Shown here one piece after another: positions 12,001 to 23,689 of a stretch of 64,000 nt of DNA. Position 1 is the first letter of the stretch, and every line of letters starts with the position of its first letter. The notes under the pieces were generated by a model. It did not search any database. It saw only the letters and a program-made list of their open reading frames with translations, and was not told the origin of the DNA. Both the position numbers and the translations under genes were made by a program. The DNA comes from Pseudisothecium myosuroides (Eukaryota; Streptophyta; Bryopsida; Hypnales; Lembophyllaceae): contig OX637287.1 of NCBI GenBank assembly GCA_951799445.1, positions 41,817,724 to 41,881,723 of the forward strand, in the 5' to 3' direction.

Positions 12001-15000
12001 AATACAGAGCTCCCAAAAGCAAACAGATACCATGGCCCCAATCGCCAAACATAACGGCGAACAGAAACGGAAAAGTCACGATCGTGAAACAACCAGGATT
12101 GGCCTCCTGATATCGGCCCACCCTGCAAACTCACAACCCTCAACAAATCAATACCGCAAACCGAAAGGACAGAAAACCCGACCAACACCGCAATTCCGTC
12201 GAAACTCATCACCGGTTACACAGAATCTCTCTGAGATCGACTCATATCGGTCCATGAAGGCTCACCCGTAAGCTTCCACGATTTCTTGGAAGGCATTCGT
12301 AAACTTGTTCGTTTCGAAATAACTCGGCAGAGACTCTTTCGTGTGCAGAACCTGAAAGATCGTGTTCACCTGAGAATTGCTGTCGTACGCGGCCCGCTGC
12401 AGAGCGTCCTGAATCTGCACTCACAAAACGACGACGAACAAACACTACCAACATTAATACACATCACAACTCGTCACTCAAACGAAAGATCGAAATTAAG
12501 ACAATTTCGCACCCTCCTCTTCTGCTGTCAAATGCACGTGTTCCTGAAGAGGACGGGTGGCTTCACCTTCGGCTTGGCGGACACCGGGCACCAACCTTCA
12601 GCCACCAGGCACTTGCGGGTCACATCGATGCTCAGCATATTCAGCGTATGGTACACCGCCTTCTCTCGTCTCACCTGGGTCCGCCAGAACAAGAGAAAAC
12701 CAAACCGGCGTCAACGATGGCCCAAAAGACGATCAAAGTCAAACCCCCAACGGTCTCCAAACCAGTTTGCAGCTGAAGCGGCAAATCAAAATCCTCATGA
12801 TCACTCATCACCATCACCAATACATGTGGCTCACCATGACAGTCCACTGGTCAAGATTGTACCCAATGTTCTTGAAAACATTGTCTCGGTGATGAAGACC
12901 AGCGTCCAGGGTATTCTGCAGCTCACCCAGCCTTGCTTCCACCTGGACAAAACGAACCCATAATTCAGAAACATGTCTCAGACACATCCAGGACAATCGC
13001 AGGAAAACATGACCACATCGAATTCAGAAGGAACTGCTAGCTATGCGAGTTGCAAGAAGAACAAAATGCATGCTACATACTGTATGAACACCACGATCGG
13101 CCATCGAGAATAACACAGAGACTCTCCAAATGCAAGAACCCCAAATAGTCCCGAGCTACAAAAGAAGGTGGAATCCCGTCATCGGGAATACAGACAAGAC
13201 TTGGTTATCCACATTCCACCGTACAAGAAAGCAACCACACCAGTCAATGCAGACCTTACAGTTCACACCGAGTCCGGCGACAGCCAACCATGGCACAAAT
13301 ACAAATATACAAACTAACTTCGGAAACAACTACCTCTTCCTTCATCTGCCACTGCCTGCTGGGATCCTCGGGAAAGGGATAGCGATTGGCCCCGAACGCC
13401 TCGCAGATCTTCACAACCTTCGTCTTCGCACGCTCTCCGGCGAAGAACACCACGAACACGGTTTTCTCCACCTGAATTCACACCATTGCACGATGAGTCA
13501 ATCACACTCATTCACATCTGCCAGCAAACCGACACAAGACCTCCCAACGACGACAATCACCCTGCGCTGTTCAATCGCGTGAGTGCAAGCACAAGTAGCC
13601 ATGCCCCGGAGCAACCATTTCTGTCAGTGACCGCGACACGACCTCCCTGCCTCAATCCGCAGACCAGGCTCTTCAAGACCTACACCTATCGAGGACCTCA
13701 AATCCCACGCCGGTGACGGATCGAAACAGTGCAGCAAGAACTCCAAAAAACACACGAACTAGCCATCACACGGCCGAACTGGACTCCTTACACATCTGCA
13801 CCTCTCAACGGACGAGTTCCGGAGACCACGCACCTTTTCGCCTGTCGCGGGGTCGAGCACAGCATCTTCGATTGGAGCTTGACGCAGAAACATGTTGCCT
13901 CGAGTGGCGCGGAAAAGGATACGCTCAAAAGAGGCAGTCTTCGCCTTCGGGACCACACCAGAAATAAAACCCAATCGGGCCTGCTTCGAAGGCTCGGTCT
14001 GCATCTCCTGTGAGAATCACTCCCCTTAGTACATGGGAACCAACATCACACACCAAACCGAGAAACGGACATCAATCACGCACACCAACATCACAACAGC
14101 AAGAAAGGCCAATTCACGACCACGGCAACCCGCCCAAACATGCATGCGGGAGAGAAGCACACTGCACCTGCTCTTGTAGAAGCGGCCGATCGATAGCTTC
14201 CTCGATCGAAGAACCATTCTCCGCATCGACTCGTTCCTGTTGCACAGTGGTGGCGGCATTCCTCGCCGAACTGAAAAATGCACCGGCCTGGACACCAAAC
14301 ACCACATAGCAGGGTCAGGAAACAACGCCAGGTCACATCAGGAGCTTGCAGAACGAAAATTCTTATGAACCCACACGGCCCAAGGTCGCTGGCGTCTCGC
14401 AAGAGGCGGCACGACTCCACTTCACTCACTAAGGCTGCCCCAAAGACACAGCGAACTGCACCTCACTACCCTAAGCGCTCGACACCACTCGGTGGCTTCT
14501 AATGCACGCTCGGACTCGCTCCACCAATTCAACCCTCTCACCTTCTGCAGCACCAACTGAAGCTCCGTCAGCTCACTGTGCGTGCGCTGAAGCTTGTCCG
14601 TATTCGCGTTGATTTCTAACAACTCCGACTCCAGATCCGTCAATTTCGACTCCAGCTCATCCAAATCGATGTCGCCGTCCAGCATAGGCCTGTAAGCAGG
14701 GGTTTGACCAGCTTTCGCAATTTGATCCTGAAAGTAACGCAACTTTCTTGCCATCTCGCCGCATCGCTTAACCTGACACCACACAATGCAGACGGCAACA
14801 AACTTAACAGCCACCGAATCCAAAATTCGACGGATCACAAAAACGAGCTTCTTCAAGGATCAGAAGGAAATGAGAATCAATTTCCAGGTGCGCTCCGAAA
14901 CCTCACCTGGTTCGCATAAGTTCGCTGAAATGGGCTCTTATCAGGGTTTAACTGCCACACCAAAACACAACCCACTGGTAAGAACGAAATTCAACGAAAT

Positions 15001-16236
15001 CCACTCCGACGGGATGACGGTTCAGGTTTCAGGAGGAAAATAACCAGGAAACCACAAAAGGCGAATCTGCGTTCACTCGGTGTCCTTTGATGGTCAGCTT
15101 TCCATTCATCCCCACTCAAAAAACACGGATACTCTAACTCCCGTCAAGATCTGGACTTGATCCCTGCTCCTGAACCACCGATCATCCTAATCCTCCGATT
15201 GGTCGATTTTTAAATTCGAATCACGGCAAGGCGAGGAAATTTGCCTCGTGTCCAAGAATTCATACACACTGCCCACAATCATGGTCTTCGCTGGAAGATG
15301 TAGCAATTGACAGCCCAATACCGTCGCACGCCAAATACCGCAATTGGCTGTTCTCTAGTGGTGTAAGTCTACAACCACGCCTACGCCGTTCCCCGTACGG
15401 CTTTCAAAAACTACCGCTCTCTCTTCCGATTCCTCAACTGAATGCCCAGTCGATGACACACCACCCATAAAGCGCAAATTAAAATAGAGTATCATTCCAG
15501 GGCGTTGCGTCTCCGCAAATTCCTACACGCTATATCACCAGAATGCTCGCACACAGTCACCTGCTTCCGTCATTCAACCACGGAAGTCACAACGTCCCAG
15601 CCAGGAGTACAACCCCACTCCATCCACACCTTCCCAAACTCCTGCGCTCTGGCCCACGCATAAACCCTTGCGTCGGTCACTGCAACATGGTTGTCAAATG
15701 CGTTTCACACAAGCCCAAGACCTATCCCTGTGGCGAGAACATCAGATCCAACCGCTATGATCGCCTCAAAAAGAATTTGCTGCACCGGCTGAGACCCTTT
15801 CTCATGTCCACAGGTAATCCCCATCATCTCAATGACGCACCGAAACCTAAAAATCCTCAATTCAAATTGCACGTCGCCTGAATTGCACATTTCAAGTGGC
15901 CATCTCGCACTCGAATCTAGATGCTTCCCCCCATCGCGGAAAAAACACTCCCCCTGAAGCCTAACCCTACCTACCATGGACCAGCACAGCCCTACTGCCG
16001 CTCTGGTAGAGCCCAATCCAAACGATCGCCGCTCCAAATCCCCGCCCTGACTACGCTAGCAAACAAATGCGACTAGCAAGAAGAAATACAAAAAAGGGCC
16101 GCCAGTCACTCACGTCTTTGAACTGGAGCAGCCCGAGCTCCGCCAAGTACGTGATGGTGTCGTGGGCTGATTCCGCGGGAATGATGAGCTGCACCAGCGA
16201 CATCTCCTCCGACCGAAACAGATCCATGGCCACCAT
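9091..16236 (-). CDS. VHA-a: V-type proton ATPase subunit a (vacuolar H+-ATPase 100-kDa membrane subunit), copy A
   Basis: Subunit a of the V-ATPase Vo sector forms the proton half-channels and links the stator to the membrane in vacuole/TGN membranes. Seventeen exons (leftward): 16236-16114, 14951-14907, 14772-14542, 14287-14168, 14007-13834, 13471-13334, 12942-12835, 12674-12567, 12414-12266, 12122-11969, 11778-11603, 11401-11192, 10891-10708, 10543-10460, 10004-9811, 9615-9556, 9298-9091. All have GT..AG junctions and keep one frame, giving 821 residues and a TAG stop. Residues 1-400 are the cytosolic N-terminal domain; membrane segments begin near 410. R728 in [16 protein letters not shown] matches the essential channel arginine of yeast Vph1; R789 in HALRLHWVE is also conserved. 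The start is the ATG at 16236, because an in-frame ATG at 16323 gives an N-terminus not shared with copy B. Versus copy B: S105, T147, L378, Q540, E738, E745. Expression unknown. Confidence 0.95.
14952..16113 (-). other. Long intron 1 of VHA-a copy A (1,162 bp; 162 bp in copy B)
   Basis: The 3' part (about 14952-15120) aligns with the whole intron 1 of copy B, including a shared 'GGACACCGAGTGAAC' segment. The 5' part (about 15120-16105) has no counterpart there. It has a moderate GC content and no coding frame or TIR that I could see. Either copy B lost 1 kb or copy A gained it. Long first introns in plant housekeeping genes often carry enhancing elements, but nothing here shows that. Confidence 0.8.
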
Positions 16237-16702
16237 CTTGACAACCCGGCCGCACCAACCGCAGGACCAATCTCCTCGAACAGCCGAATCCCTGGAACTA
16301 AGTCTGCCGCAAGTCCCCTGCACCGATGGCGATCCGGAGAGGCGGTGCTCTCCAACTCAGTTAACAAAGCCTCAGAAATCAGTGAACTTCTACCAAGTCC
16401 CAAAATAAAAATGCTTTTCCAAAGAAGGGCAGAGGAGATGCCCGGGTGAGGAAGCAGATGGCCTCACCCGATGGACAGAGAAGAGGGAGAGAGGGAGAAG
16501 CAAACAGGGGAAAGCCACGGACACCCTAAAAGAGCTTGTGAACTAGCAAGGCTTCGGCTGGTTTGCCACGCGGATTCGAGGCGAGACGCCATCGTCACGC
16601 ACCCGTGACCCCGAAGTTCAGTGAAGTTGTGCGAAGACGACGAGCCGGGTCGACCGGGGCAGTGGGTCACGCGTTGGGCAACGGGCCCGGCATTTTACTG
16701 GA

Positions 16703-17593
16703 AGGTATACTGTACAGAGGGCTACCAAAAAGATACGTGATGGCAGTTTTGGCCATAAATTCAGTTTTGTTTGCATAATGTGAAACAGAGTTGCAGTTTT
16801 TGTTTTGTACAATCAACATTAATATCTTACGCAACCACCCTCAAGCATACCAAATTTTCAATTTCAAAAAAACAAAACTCCATTTTTGGTGAATTTTTTC
16901 AATTTTTTTCCACAATTTTACATGAAAATTCAAAGAAAAACAATGGTGATGAAATTTTTTAATTCGTTTGCAGAAATATGTAGGAAACATCCGTGCGCAC
17001 ATTTTTCCTTCAACAAGTATCTTCAAAAAAGTTCCACAATTCCCTCCTAAGAGATTTGAGTGGGGGCTTGTCCAATGTCCTAATTTTTGAAAATAGATAT
17101 CTTTTTACTATAATTAAATTTTTGCATTTTTTCTTCATACTACAACTAATTTTGTACATTTGACCATGATGGTACAATTCCTTTGCAAAAATCTAATTAT
17201 AATAAAGAGATATCTATTTTCAAAAATTAGGGCATTGGACATGCCCCCACTCAAATCTCTTAGGAGGGAATTGTGGAACTTTTTTGGAGATGCTTGCTGA
17301 AGGAAAGATGTGTGCACGGATGTTTTCTACACGTCTCTGCAAACGAATTAAAAAAATTCTTCACCAATGTTTTTCTATGAATTTTCATGTAAAACCGTGA
17401 AAAAAAATTGAAAAAATTCACTAGAAATGGAGTTTTGGTTTTTTAAATTAAAAATTTGGTATGCTTAAGGGGTTGCATAAGATATCAATGTTGATTGTGC
17501 AAAACAAAAACTGGAACTCTGTTTCACATTATGCAAACAAAATTGAATGACCAAAACTGCCATCATGTATCTTTTCGGTAGCCCTCCGTACTA
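16703..17593. repeat. Fold-back (long inverted repeat) element, about 0.9 kb
   Basis: The left arm (from about 16703, ...GAGGGCTACCAAAAAGATAC) and right arm (to about 17593) are reverse complements with scattered mismatches, folding around about 17150 between two 'AAAATAGATATCT' blocks. It starts about 13 bp beyond the inner edge of the left VHA-a arm and ends at the TA that also bounds the next element. No coding capacity. Form and TA ends suggest a Tc1/mariner-like MITE. Confidence 0.7.
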
Positions 17594-17595
17594 TA

Positions 17596-18135
17596 CAGTG
17601 CCCTATCAAAAGTCCTTGCATATACAATTTGACCATTTTGTTTCTTGGCATAATGTAGAATATAGATTTTGACAAAGTAATTGTACCGTCATGCTCAAAT
17701 GTATGGAATTAATTATAGTATAAGGGACAAATAGAAAATTTTAATTACAATAACGAGATATCTATTTTCCAAACTTAGGGCATTGTTATGCCAACATTGA
17801 AATCTAGATAGAGGAAATTGCAAAACTTCTTTGGAGACGTTTACTACAGAAAAAGTGTGTGTATAGATGTTTCCTACCTATCTCCGCAATCAAGTTAAAA
17901 AAATTTGTCACCAATGTTTCTCAATGTTACCTTGTATAACCATGGAAATTAAATTAAAAAACTCACCAAAAATGGAATTTTGGGTTTTTAAAACTAAAAA
18001 TTTCATATGCTTGATTGGGATTGCATAAGGTATGAATGTTGATTGGGCAAAACAAAAATGTCATCTATATTCTAAATTATGCCAAGAAACGGAATGGTTG
18101 AAATTGCATGTGTAAGAACTTTTAGTAGGGCACTG
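17596..18135. mobile_element. 540-bp Tc1/mariner-like MITE
   Basis: Ends are CAGTGCCCTATCAAAAGT and, reverse-complemented, CAGTGCCCTACTAAAAGT. TA lies immediately outside at 17594-17595 and 18136-18137. The arms fold back over much of their length. No ORF. The CAGT terminus with TA duplication is typical of Tc1/mariner-derived MITEs. Confidence 0.75.
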
Positions 18136-18457
18136 TAAGAGAGGTAGTCGCCACCTTCATCCCTATGAAGGACTCTCCAACCAATGGATGTTCAGGCAGT
18201 TGGCTTATCCAACTAATGGTCAAGGCATTTGGCACTATGTCCGCATCTTTCTAAATGGTACCATGTATATCAATTGACATCCACCCCTAGATGAAGAAAA
18301 AACAAAGAATATCAATAAAACCGCAAATATTAGTAAAGCCCTCAATATTGGTAAAGCTATGAGTACTACTAGAGGTCATGGAATATTTTGAACTGTGCTA
18401 AAGGTCACGAAATACTTTGAACCTTGTAAAATGAACTTCCAAAAATTCTAAATGGAG

Positions 18458-19267
18458 TTAACCCCTAAAGTTCCATGACTATGTTTTTTCTGAAACCGCT
18501 CAAAAATTGCCATTTTCAATACAAGTTTCAAATTTTTGAAAAAAAAAAATTTTGACCTGTATAACCATAGGATCTTGTAGTACACTGGTTTGAAAAGATG
18601 TAGAAAAAATTTCAGAAATTTCCACCATGTGGATTGCAAGATATTAGCATTTGAATTGATAAAATTCCTTTTTTTGGCCCTGCGAAAAACCGGGCAGCTG
18701 CACTTCACAAGCTCACTTTTCTATGAAAAAATGTTCAAAACGGTGGTGCTTCTTTGGATTCTTATTTCTAAACAAGTTTTTTACATGCTTGAAAATTTTC
18801 AAGTCATTTGGAATTGTACAACATATAGGAAAAAAATAGTAAGTAGAAAGAAGTAGAGAATGATTCAAAATACTAAATTGTTAAGAATTTAATTATTAGA
18901 GTAGAGAATCCATAAATGCTCGCAAACTAAAACTCCTCATAACTTTTGACACATTGATCGAAATGGAATGATTCAAAGCTTTCCATGTAATTATAACTCT
19001 AAAAAAACAATTTCAAATTTTTGTTTTCAAAAAAAGTGATTTTTTCTAATCAGCCCACACTGCCCAGTTATGAAAAAAAGTAACATATTAGGCCATAACA
19101 TTTGACTCCTATTTCCAAATGTCATGAAATTTAGTGCATATGAAAGATATTCCTTGTCCTCACCTTCTACTAAAATTTCAGCTCAAAATATGGAAATCTC
19201 TAGTCGCACGTACCTGCCCAAAATTTTTATACTGCCAAAAAACGCATGCTGGTCCTTTAGGGGTTAA
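18458..19267. mobile_element. TTAA-flanked non-autonomous element, piggyBac-like (810 bp with TTAA)
   Basis: TTAA + CCCCTAAAG at the left and CTTTAGGGG + TTAA at the right. The interior is shared with the copies at 35637-36570 and 48173-49098 (for example the block after CCTAAAGTTCCATGACTATG). No transposase frame. TTAA target duplications and termini beginning CCC are features of piggyBac elements; the assignment rests on form only. Confidence 0.75.
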
Positions 19268-19755
19268 ATAATGAATTAAAATTCAACTAAAAAAGAAATG
19301 ACTTTGTATCGGGTCTAATGAATCTGACTTCAATATACAGTAATAGTTTGATGAGATTCTTCTACATGCCAAGATTGTACTTGCTTTTGAAGTCCTTGGG
19401 TAACTTGAAGATACTTACTCTTGATGATTCACATGACATCATTAGGTCTTTGCTTCAAAAAATTCTTCAAAGTCTCAACTTGTGCATTCTCAACAACTTT
19501 GAATCCTATAGCTGTTTCCAACTATTTTCAATTTTTTCCAACTATATTTGTCCTATGAAAAAAGGGAAGGAGGAAACACCTAAAAAGTAGTGTCACTGCA
19601 ATAAAAATCGAAAAAATTGGTACAATATACACTAGTTGAAACTCAACATCCAAATCAACAGATAAATGTTGATTTTAAATATTGATTTGGTCGCGTTCGT
19701 CATCAACACAAATTTGTTGATTATTTCTATTGATTTGGTCAATTTCAAGGAGAAA

Positions 19756-19940
19756 ATAATAATAATAATAATAATAATATTTTTTTTTGCTGCCCGAAAA
19801 TTCTAGGTAGCAAAAAAGAAATTTTCCACACTACCCAGATATTTTGGGCAACCCTGGCGGTTACCGGTCGCCCATGGGATTTGAACCCAAGACCTTGGGC
19901 TCAGTAACCGAAGGCTCTAACCAATGCACCACACTTGTAA
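19756..19940 (-). mobile_element. tRNA-derived SINE with (ATT)n tail
   Basis: Read leftward from about 19940 it has a tRNA-like head: an A-box-like TGGTGCATTGGTTAGAGCC at 19931-19913 and a B box GGTTCAAATCC at 19887-19877, with spacing near that of pol III internal promoters. An unrelated body and a run of ATT triplets at about 19780-19756 follow. It does not fold into a full tRNA, so it is a SINE or tRNA pseudogene rather than a tRNA gene. Target-site duplication not resolved. Confidence 0.65.
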
Positions 19941-20001
19941 TTATATGTGAAATACAAAATATTTTTTTTCTTATTTATGCATTTAGAATTTTGTGTTTTC
20001 T

Positions 20002-20359
20002 AACTCAACAGACTTTGGCAGCCATTTAGGCATAGAAAAACAACTTTTTTTCTTAAACTTTGAACTAAGAAAAGTTGTTAAATCAAGTTAAGTTTCATCT
20101 TCAAAAATTCGTTTGAGATTTGGAGACTCCAATCAAAAGTTATCGACAAATTTCAGAGAGGATGTTTGAAAATGTCAAAGAAAATGTCCCTTCCAATCCC
20201 TCTCTGAAATTTGTTCATAAATTTTGATTGGAGTCTTGAAATCTCAAACGGATTTTTGGAAACAAAACTTAACTTGATTTACCAATTTTTTCTAGTTCAA
20301 AGTTCTTTGAAAAAAGTTATTTTACTATGCCAAAATGGCCACCCAAGTCTGCTGAGTTT
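20002..20359. repeat. Fold-back element, about 358 bp
   Basis: The ends AACTCAACAGACTTTGGC and GCCACCCAAGTCTGCTGAGTT are imperfect reverse complements, and the pairing runs through most of the length to a centre near 20180. A one-armed relic of the same family lies at about 54310-54480. No coding capacity. Confidence 0.65.
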
Positions 20360-20430
20360 AAAAAAAAACAAATTGCGAATGATTAAGTTTAAAAAAAGCT
20401 AACTGTACATAGAATTCCAACCGCGGTGTT

Positions 20431-23104
20431 TTAACTCCTAAAGGACTAAATGGCTTTTTTTTGGCAATATAGCAATAATTGTGGACATGCAACTCATTAC
20501 AAATGGAGTTTGTTTTTGTTTTTTTCAAAATTTTCACATAACATATATAGTCAAAGAATAGCTTTAAGCTAGCCGCTATAATTTTGTAACTTTTGACTAC
20601 ATAATTAAAAGTTACTGCATGACATATAATTTTATTTGCTTAGTGGGCAACTCAAGAAACTCAAAAGAATCATTTTCTTAAGAATAAAAAATTTCAACTT
20701 CGTTTACTTAATAATAAATATTTAAAATCCAATAACTCAAAATACATTAAAAAAATGCAAAATACTTTTTGATTGATGATTTTAGTATGAAAATTTTGAC
20801 ACAATTTTTATAATTCATTGGTTGAATAATTTAGGTTTATTTTTTGTAACCCTAAAAAATGGTTTGAAAAAAAAGTGACAAAAGAATAAAGAAGAAAAGG
20901 ATTCATATTTACTTAATTTATTTAAAAGACTCAGAATCACTGCATTTGCACTAAGAAGAAAGATATGAGGAGTTTTATTTTCTAGGCAATTAAGGGATCT
21001 CTACTCAAAAATGAACTTTGAAGTCCTTTATTTAATTCAATTTGCAATAATTGCAAAAAAAACACCCATTGAATGTAGATTATTTATTACAAATTTACAA
21101 ACATTGGCATTGGAATTTTTCAATTCCGTAACTAAATTGTTATTTAACATTTTAAATCATACTCTACTTTGTTTTTATATAATTTTTTTCAAGCATGAAT
21201 ATGGAATATTTTTTGTGGAAATATTTCTTATTTATTTGCAACTTATTTCTTCAACATATTATAGAGAGTAACAAGTTGTAGAATCTACACATTTTTGTCT
21301 CAAAAGTTTGTCATAAAAGATGAAATTTAATTAATCATTTGAGAAGGGTTGAAAATACTTTCTTTTTGAAATCCAAGTGACATAATCTCGCAATTGGTAA
21401 GGTTTTCAATGTGTTAACCTTGCCCTACTACAATGAAACAAAAACATTCCAAAAGATTCCAAAAAAATAAAAGATTCCAATAGATTCAAAAAAATAAAAA
21501 AAATAAAAAAGATTCTAGATTCTTTGAAATTCTGTTGATTTGGTCATTGCACTATCCAAATCAATAAAAAGCGGGTGGTCATTTTGTTGGCTTTTACAGA
21601 AAGTTTTTAATGTACTCTAAACAACAGAAATGAACATAAATAAGTAGATTTGCTATTGGTTTGGTCATGATTTTTCTACTAATAATAGTAATATTTTAAC
21701 CTTATTAAATTTCAAATAATGGGACTTTGAAAAATTAGTGTCACAAGATCAATGCAAGATCATCACTTGGTCAATGCAAGTACTACTTAAACTACCTTTT
21801 GAGAATTAGGTCCAGTAATTTTTGTGATCGGTAGGTATACATATGCATACTAGAATTTTTGTGAAGATTTCATTGAAAGAAGAGATGCTAAGAATTTTAC
21901 TTAGAAATTATTGTACATAGTCATATTTTGAAAACATTTATAAATCTTTGTCAAAACAATATTGAAGCATTGGATTTTAATTTTCTAGAAATAATTTAAT
22001 AGTTAGTTTAAGCATGTGAATTTTTGAGATAGCTAAATCATCATCTTGAATTTATCACTAATTCAAGAGGGAGAAATATTTGACAATAAGAACATCATTA
22101 CCTTCTCCTAATAAAATAATTAGCATTTAAAGAATTGTAAGTGCTTCGCATGATTTTTTTTATAAAATAGAGTTTGAAAGTAGCAATTTTACATTGTGAT
22201 TACAATTATACTGTATAAAGATAATCCATATTATTAAAATGATGGAAGTAACAATTTTTTGAGTTTTGATAATTCCTCTCAAAATTATCACTTCACCCCT
22301 TAAGGACTAGGGGGTAGTCTAGATTTCCAATACTATGAAGCTGTATTATAAAATGCAACTTAAAATAATAATTTAATGATGGCTCTCAAATAATAATTGT
22401 GAATTATAATTCATATATCATATCCACACACTTAGATCAACTACACTAAAAAGGGTATTTAGTGTTGGATTACATTTAGTGTAATTATCACCCTACTTGA
22501 CCCTACACTAAATGTCAATTTCAGGACGATTAGTGTAGTGCTAAACTTCAATGCGCCGCCTTCGCCTTCTCTTCCCTTCTACCTTCCTTTAATAAGTTCT
22601 AACACTAAATGTAAACATTTTCAGATTTCAGATTTATCATAGAGTATATTTAATGTTAGAAATTACATTTAATGTTACTTACTTTAGTAGGCTTAATGAT
22701 ATTTAGTGTCATGGTTTGCAAATAGTGTTGCCAACACTAAATATCCTTTTTAGTGTAGTACATATATTTTTTAATAAAATTTAAAGAGAAAAATTCAAAA
22801 TTCCTTCTAAAATCAATTGTAGATTGAATAATTGTGATTTTCACAAGAATTTTTTTCCTTAAAGTTCAAAATATTAAGTTCTAATCACAATAATTTTTTT
22901 AGATTTTTGTTTTACTTTTTGATTCAAGTCATTTTTTAAGGGTCATTATTTGAACTAAAAATGTTATTTTTTGAAGCCAGACCTAACAATACCTATTGAG
23001 TAACATAAAATTTGATGGATGAAAAAACATGTTTTTATATACTTGGAATGTATTTGCATTCATCCATTGTTTAAAATTTGAATACTTGGTCCTGTAGGGG
23101 TTAA
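20431..23104. mobile_element. Long (2.67 kb) divergent TTAA-bounded element, probably composite
   Basis: It begins TTAACTCCTAAAGGAC and ends GTCCTGTAGGGGTTAA, the same terminal pattern as the shorter TTAA family. The first 250 bp resemble the element at 57882-58629, and about 20990-21080 resembles the element at 48173. The middle carries a nested TA-flanked MITE (22444-22755). No long ORF is present. Whether this is one element or two neighbouring remnants cannot be settled by eye. Confidence 0.45.
22444..22755. mobile_element. 312-bp TA-flanked MITE
   Basis: Ends CACTAAAAAGGGTATTTAG and, reverse-complemented, CACTAAAAAGGATATTTAG; TA on both sides (22442-22443 and 22756-22757). The motif ACACTAAAT recurs internally in both orientations. 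No ORF. Consistent with a Stowaway/mariner-type MITE nested in the larger TTAA-bounded element. Confidence 0.7.
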
Positions 23105-23689
23105 ATTTGGGCAACAACCACAATATAGATTGTTAGGGCTATAACAAATCAAGTGATACTTTTTTTTAGGTCTCTCTCTACAATTGTCACTAGTATATTA
23201 ATTAACCTATTACCCTCTAAAATAGTGGTTGCCATGCCTTTTTTGATGGGATTAAATTTTTATTGGACTACAATAGAGGAGATTTTCATTAAGAGATTCA
23301 AGAATATCTAGATTGTTACCTGCCACTAGTATATTTTGCGACACATTCCAAAAAAATAACTGCATTATTCCTTATAAGCAATAGACAATAACGTCACCTA
23401 GTCGTGCCTCATCACCTATTCCCAACATTGCATCCTATACCAATCTTAGAAATATGTAGACTACATTTAGAATTTTCAAAATGTACAGGTCATATATATG
23501 GAAAAAAAAATGTTTTAGAATGCTCACTAAAATCTCATTATGATAATTTATATCTTTCTCTTGATACTTTGAAAATTCATTTTTTTCTTTTGAAACCATC
23601 TCTAATTGTATTTGTTTGTTTGCAAAAAAATTCAAGCACTTGTGATATCGAGAGATACACTCTCTCGCTCCAATTGTTGGGAATAGGTG
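23105..23689. other. AT-rich upstream region of VHA-a copy B
   Basis: It lies between the TTAA-bounded element and the inner edge of the right arm. It would be the distal promoter of copy B and has no counterpart upstream of copy A. No motif was recognised with confidence. Confidence 0.4.

Larger units (their letters stand above)
8589..16690. repeat. Left arm of large inverted duplication carrying VHA-a copy A
   Basis: This block matches the reverse complement of about 23690-30836 through exons, introns, the 3' flank and about 0.45 kb of 5' flank. The outer boundary lies near 8589 (ATTGGAAATA, matched at about 30836). The inner boundary is near 16690, just before a fold-back element. The arm is about 1 kb longer than its partner, nearly all of it in intron 1 of the gene. 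Boundaries are by eye, to about 20 bp. Confidence 0.85.

Noticed and set aside
12286..12963. Long frames antisense to VHA-a exons (also 26469-27146, 28196-28708, 29117-29803)
   Set aside because: They run across exon-intron boundaries on the opposite strand of well-supported coding exons and occur in both copies for that reason; they match no known protein.
19861..19935. A functional tRNA gene
   Set aside because: The B box and an A-box-like stretch are present, but the acceptor and anticodon stems do not pair; SINE head preferred.
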